64,000 bases of DNA from Salibaculum halophilum (GTDB lineage: Bacteria; Pseudomonadota; Alphaproteobacteria; Rhodobacterales; Rhodobacteraceae), in contig NZ_MSIT01000014.1 in assembly GCF_002094885.1 (NCBI RefSeq), positions 1-64,000 on the forward strand, in the 5' to 3' direction. The position numbers were made by a program, and so were the translations under genes. Each line of letters starts with the position of its first letter. The first letter of the stretch is position 1. Of the stretch, positions 63,664 to 64,000 are shown piece by piece. The notes beneath the pieces are model-generated. The model worked only from the letters and a program-made list of their open reading frames with translations, was not told the origin of the DNA and made no database searches.

Positions 63664-64000
63664 TCAGAGCTGCGCGTCGAGGAACCCCATCAGGGCGTCC
63701 CAGCTGCCGGTGTCGGCGGCGAGGTCATAGTCGCGCGACCCCCAGACGGTGAAGGAATGGCGCGCCCCGCCGAAAAGCTGGGCATCGTGTTCGACGCCGG
63801 CGTCAAGCATTTCACCGACGACCTGCGCCAGGTCGGCCGGGCCGGAAACCGGGTCGGCCGTGCCGTGCAAAAGCAGGACAGGGGCCGTGGTCATGGAATA
63901 GTCCTGTCCCTCGGGCGTTCCCAGCCCGCCGTGGAAGGACACGAAGCCGTCGATATCCATCCCCGCCCGGGCCGCTTCGAGGGTGGCGGCGCCGCCGAAG
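63664..64000 (-). CDS. Dienelactone hydrolase family protein (C-terminal part)
   Basis: The frame enters from the right edge with FGGAATLEAARAG, which follows the CFGG nucleophile motif of dienelactone hydrolases. The nucleophile Cys itself falls just outside the window. The remaining part has VLLLHGTADPVSGPADLAQVV (catalytic Asp region) and LFGGARHSFTVWGSRDYD (catalytic His in RHSF). It ends at TGA 63664-63666, within 34 bp of the hairpin. A further in-frame ATG at 63958-63960 is internal. Confidence 0.85.
   Translation of the reverse strand, partial: FGGAATLEAARAGMDIDGFVSFHGGLGTPEGQDYSMTTAPVLLLHGTADPVSGPADLAQVVGEMLDAGVEHDAQLFGGARHSFTVWGSRDYDLAADTGSWDALMGFLDAQL

Overview
The window is GC-rich chromosomal DNA from an alphaproteobacterium, most likely of the Rhodobacterales (Rhodobacteraceae/Roseobacteraceae). 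The reasons are the complex I operon interleaved with DUF5333, DUF5337, DUF3291 and helix-hairpin-helix (HhH) genes, the run birA-coaX-rnj after nuoN, the surE-pcm-LysM/M23 cluster beside tatABC, and the codon use. This is inferred from gene content and protein similarity recalled from memory; no database search was possible.

Layout. (1) 1-721: edge of a decayed mobile region. It holds the right end of an IS3-family element, inserted into a tyrosine integrase remnant that abuts the 3' end of tRNA-Glu(UUC). (2) 787-6430, minus strand: recJ, a P-loop kinase, glmS and glmU (UDP-GlcNAc synthesis). (3) 6550-10942, plus strand: gph, a DegT-type aminotransferase, an overlapping unknown gene, about 780 bp without a credible gene, a GST and a DUF6653-like membrane protein. 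(4) 11236-33512, plus strand: nuoA-N with about ten interspersed accessory genes, followed by birA, coaX and ribonuclease J. Many neighbours overlap by 1-4 bp, which suggests translational coupling. (5) 33569-37907, minus strand: a RhlE-like DEAD-box helicase, prfC and a Hint-domain protein. (6) 38035-42623, plus strand: a divergent SDR, an orphan ABC ATPase, tatABC and a DUF815 AAA+ ATPase coupled to tatC. (7) 42671-56549, minus strand: a LysM/M23 lipoprotein, pcm, surE, an SDR, purF, cvpA, radA, a PqiA-domain protein, an AT-rich HEPN-like gene, mlaF and mlaE homologues, alr, a FosA-like enzyme, dnaB and pyrC. (8) 56651-64000: a small membrane protein, an alpha/beta-hydrolase-like unknown, gcdH, a MoxR/CoxE-type ATPase and VWA pair separated by a duplicated repeat, an ATM1-type exporter, and the C-terminal part of a dienelactone hydrolase.

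The dominant system is NADH:quinone oxidoreductase. Its accessory genes include two exported small proteins, a probable lipoprotein, a DUF5337 membrane protein, an AhpD-like protein, an Ala/Lys-rich protein, a membrane-anchored protein whose C-terminal HhH domain duplicates the tail of NuoE, and a 28-codon ORF wedged between nuoJ and nuoK. The clearest signs of transfer are the IS/integrase/tRNA junction at the left edge and the AT-rich HEPN-like gene inserted in the mla/pqiA operon. The least explained features are the accessory nuo genes, the hairpins and TGCGGTGCAR motifs in front of some of them, and the 52-bp repeat pair between the MoxR and CoxE genes.
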